Of a DNA stretch of 14,432 nucleotides, positions 13,949 to 14,432 are shown one piece after another (position 1 is the stretch's first letter; every line of letters begins with the position of its first letter). Source of the DNA: JARDZI01 sp041639705 (lineage in GTDB: Bacteria; Bacillota; Clostridia; Clostridiales; Caloramatoraceae). Under the pieces are notes generated by a model. The model saw only the letters and a program-made list of their open reading frames with translations, was not told the origin of the DNA and did no database searches. The position numbers were made by a program, and so were the translations under genes. Location: assembly GCA_041639705.1 (NCBI GenBank), contig JBEQBT010000064.1:1-14432 (forward strand). Reading direction: 5' to 3'.

Positions 13949-14432
13949 TTATTGTTGAGGCTTTATTACAATATTAGATGGAGCAATACCTGTTGTTCGA
14001 ACGATTACGTCTGTTATTGCATTCACCTGTTCACCGTTTAATTCCTCTGCGCTTTTAACAACTAATTCAACTCCATTTTCATCTATCATGCATAGTGCAT
14101 CTTCATAGCCTCTTTCCTTTACAAGGGTTTCAATCTTATTTTCCTTGTCTCCTCTTGCAAGGAGTAGCATCATTTGGGTACTTGCAGTCTGTTTTGACTC
14201 CTCTGTCTGATTAATATCACTTATAATTTTTTCTAGTTCCTGCTTCAAAGCACTTCTTGCATTGTCCCTGCCCATTCTGCTATCTACAAAAAAGTTTGCG
14301 CTCTTCTGATTCTGATTAGCATCTGTGCTTAATGCATTCAAATTTTGTTTGTTGTTAAATTCCCTTGCAAACCACCCAGCAGTTGCTATGAGTAATATTA
14401 GAACAGCAATTACAACAGTTTGTCTTTTTGAA
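13949..14432 (-). CDS. spoIIIAH: Stage III sporulation protein AH (partial, start outside window)
   Basis: SpoIIIAH is made in the mother cell, crosses the outer forespore membrane and pairs with forespore SpoIIQ to build a channel between the two compartments. About 160 residues are visible. The first of these include SKRQTVVIAVLILL, the single membrane segment (about 5-22 of the visible part), followed by a charged, glutamine-rich linker and the C-terminal YscJ/FliF-like domain with LLLARGDKE, KERGYEDALCMID and DVIVRTTGIAPSNIVI. The frame stays open to the window edge, so the true start lies beyond it; an in-frame TTG at 14341 lies after the membrane segment and cannot be the real start. 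The gene is normally the last of the spoIIIA operon under sigma-E. No strong terminator was seen between it and asp23. Confidence 0.93.
   Translation of the reverse strand, partial: SKRQTVVIAVLILLIATAGWFAREFNNKQNLNALSTDANQNQKSANFFVDSRMGRDNARSALKQELEKIISDINQTEESKQTASTQMMLLLARGDKENKIETLVKERGYEDALCMIDENGVELVVKSAEELNGEQVNAITDVIVRTTGIAPSNIVIKPQQ

Noticed and set aside
13933..13960. Terminator for spoIIIAH
   Set aside because: A short CAATAATATTG inverted sequence overlaps the coding end but is too weak and lacks a following T run.
13949..14341. Treating the spoIIIAH frame as complete with a TTG start at 14341
   Set aside because: The frame stays open to the window edge and codes for a SpoIIIAH-like membrane segment upstream, so the gene is simply cut by the window.
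1..14432. Mobile element, prophage, CRISPR array, tRNA or rRNA
   Set aside because: No transposase-like or phage-like protein, no regularly spaced direct repeats, and no recognisable RNA gene were found; the gene order is that of a conserved chromosomal region.

Overview
This window looks like a chromosomal segment of a low-GC, endospore-forming member of the Clostridia, most likely Clostridiaceae or close relatives. The evidence is very A+T-rich DNA, strong Shine-Dalgarno sites, three sporulation genes (spoIIIAH, spoIVB, spo0A) and a gene order known from Clostridium-like genomes. Every gene I can support is on the minus strand, so transcription runs from high to low coordinates.

Read in the direction of transcription, the window opens with the end of spoIIIAH, the last gene of the spoIIIA operon (14432-13949). 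A clear sigma-A-type promoter (13904-13932) then starts a long, tightly packed gene series. Its order is asp23/gls24, amaP, a DUF2273 membrane protein, nusB, a 59-codon remnant of an M22 (Kae1/TsaD-like) gene, xseA, xseB, ispA, a DUF212 (YuiD-like) membrane protein, dxs, tlyA, nadK, argR and recN. The gaps are mostly under 55 nt, several genes overlap, and recN ends in a strong intrinsic terminator. The series combines envelope-stress genes (asp23, amaP, DUF2273), transcription antitermination (nusB), exonuclease VII (xseA, xseB), isoprenoid synthesis (dxs, ispA), ribosomal RNA methylation (tlyA), NADP supply (nadK), arginine control (argR) and DNA repair (recN).

The sporulation genes spoIVB and spo0A follow, each with its own intergenic region. 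The 354-nt region ahead of spo0A holds a sigma-H-type promoter that matches the consensus at every defined position, with a 0A box lying on its -10 element. It also holds two inverted repeats. A short terminator follows spo0A, and the window closes inside a steA-like gene (642-1, C-terminus missing).

This is mainly a conserved housekeeping and sporulation neighbourhood, and I see no phage, transposon, CRISPR array, RNA gene or defence system. The most unusual content is the short M22 remnant between nusB and xseA. It overlaps both neighbours in the manner of an intact gene but lacks most of the expected protein. Next in interest are a GAGA-loop hairpin without a U-tract between asp23 and amaP, and the compact spo0A control region.
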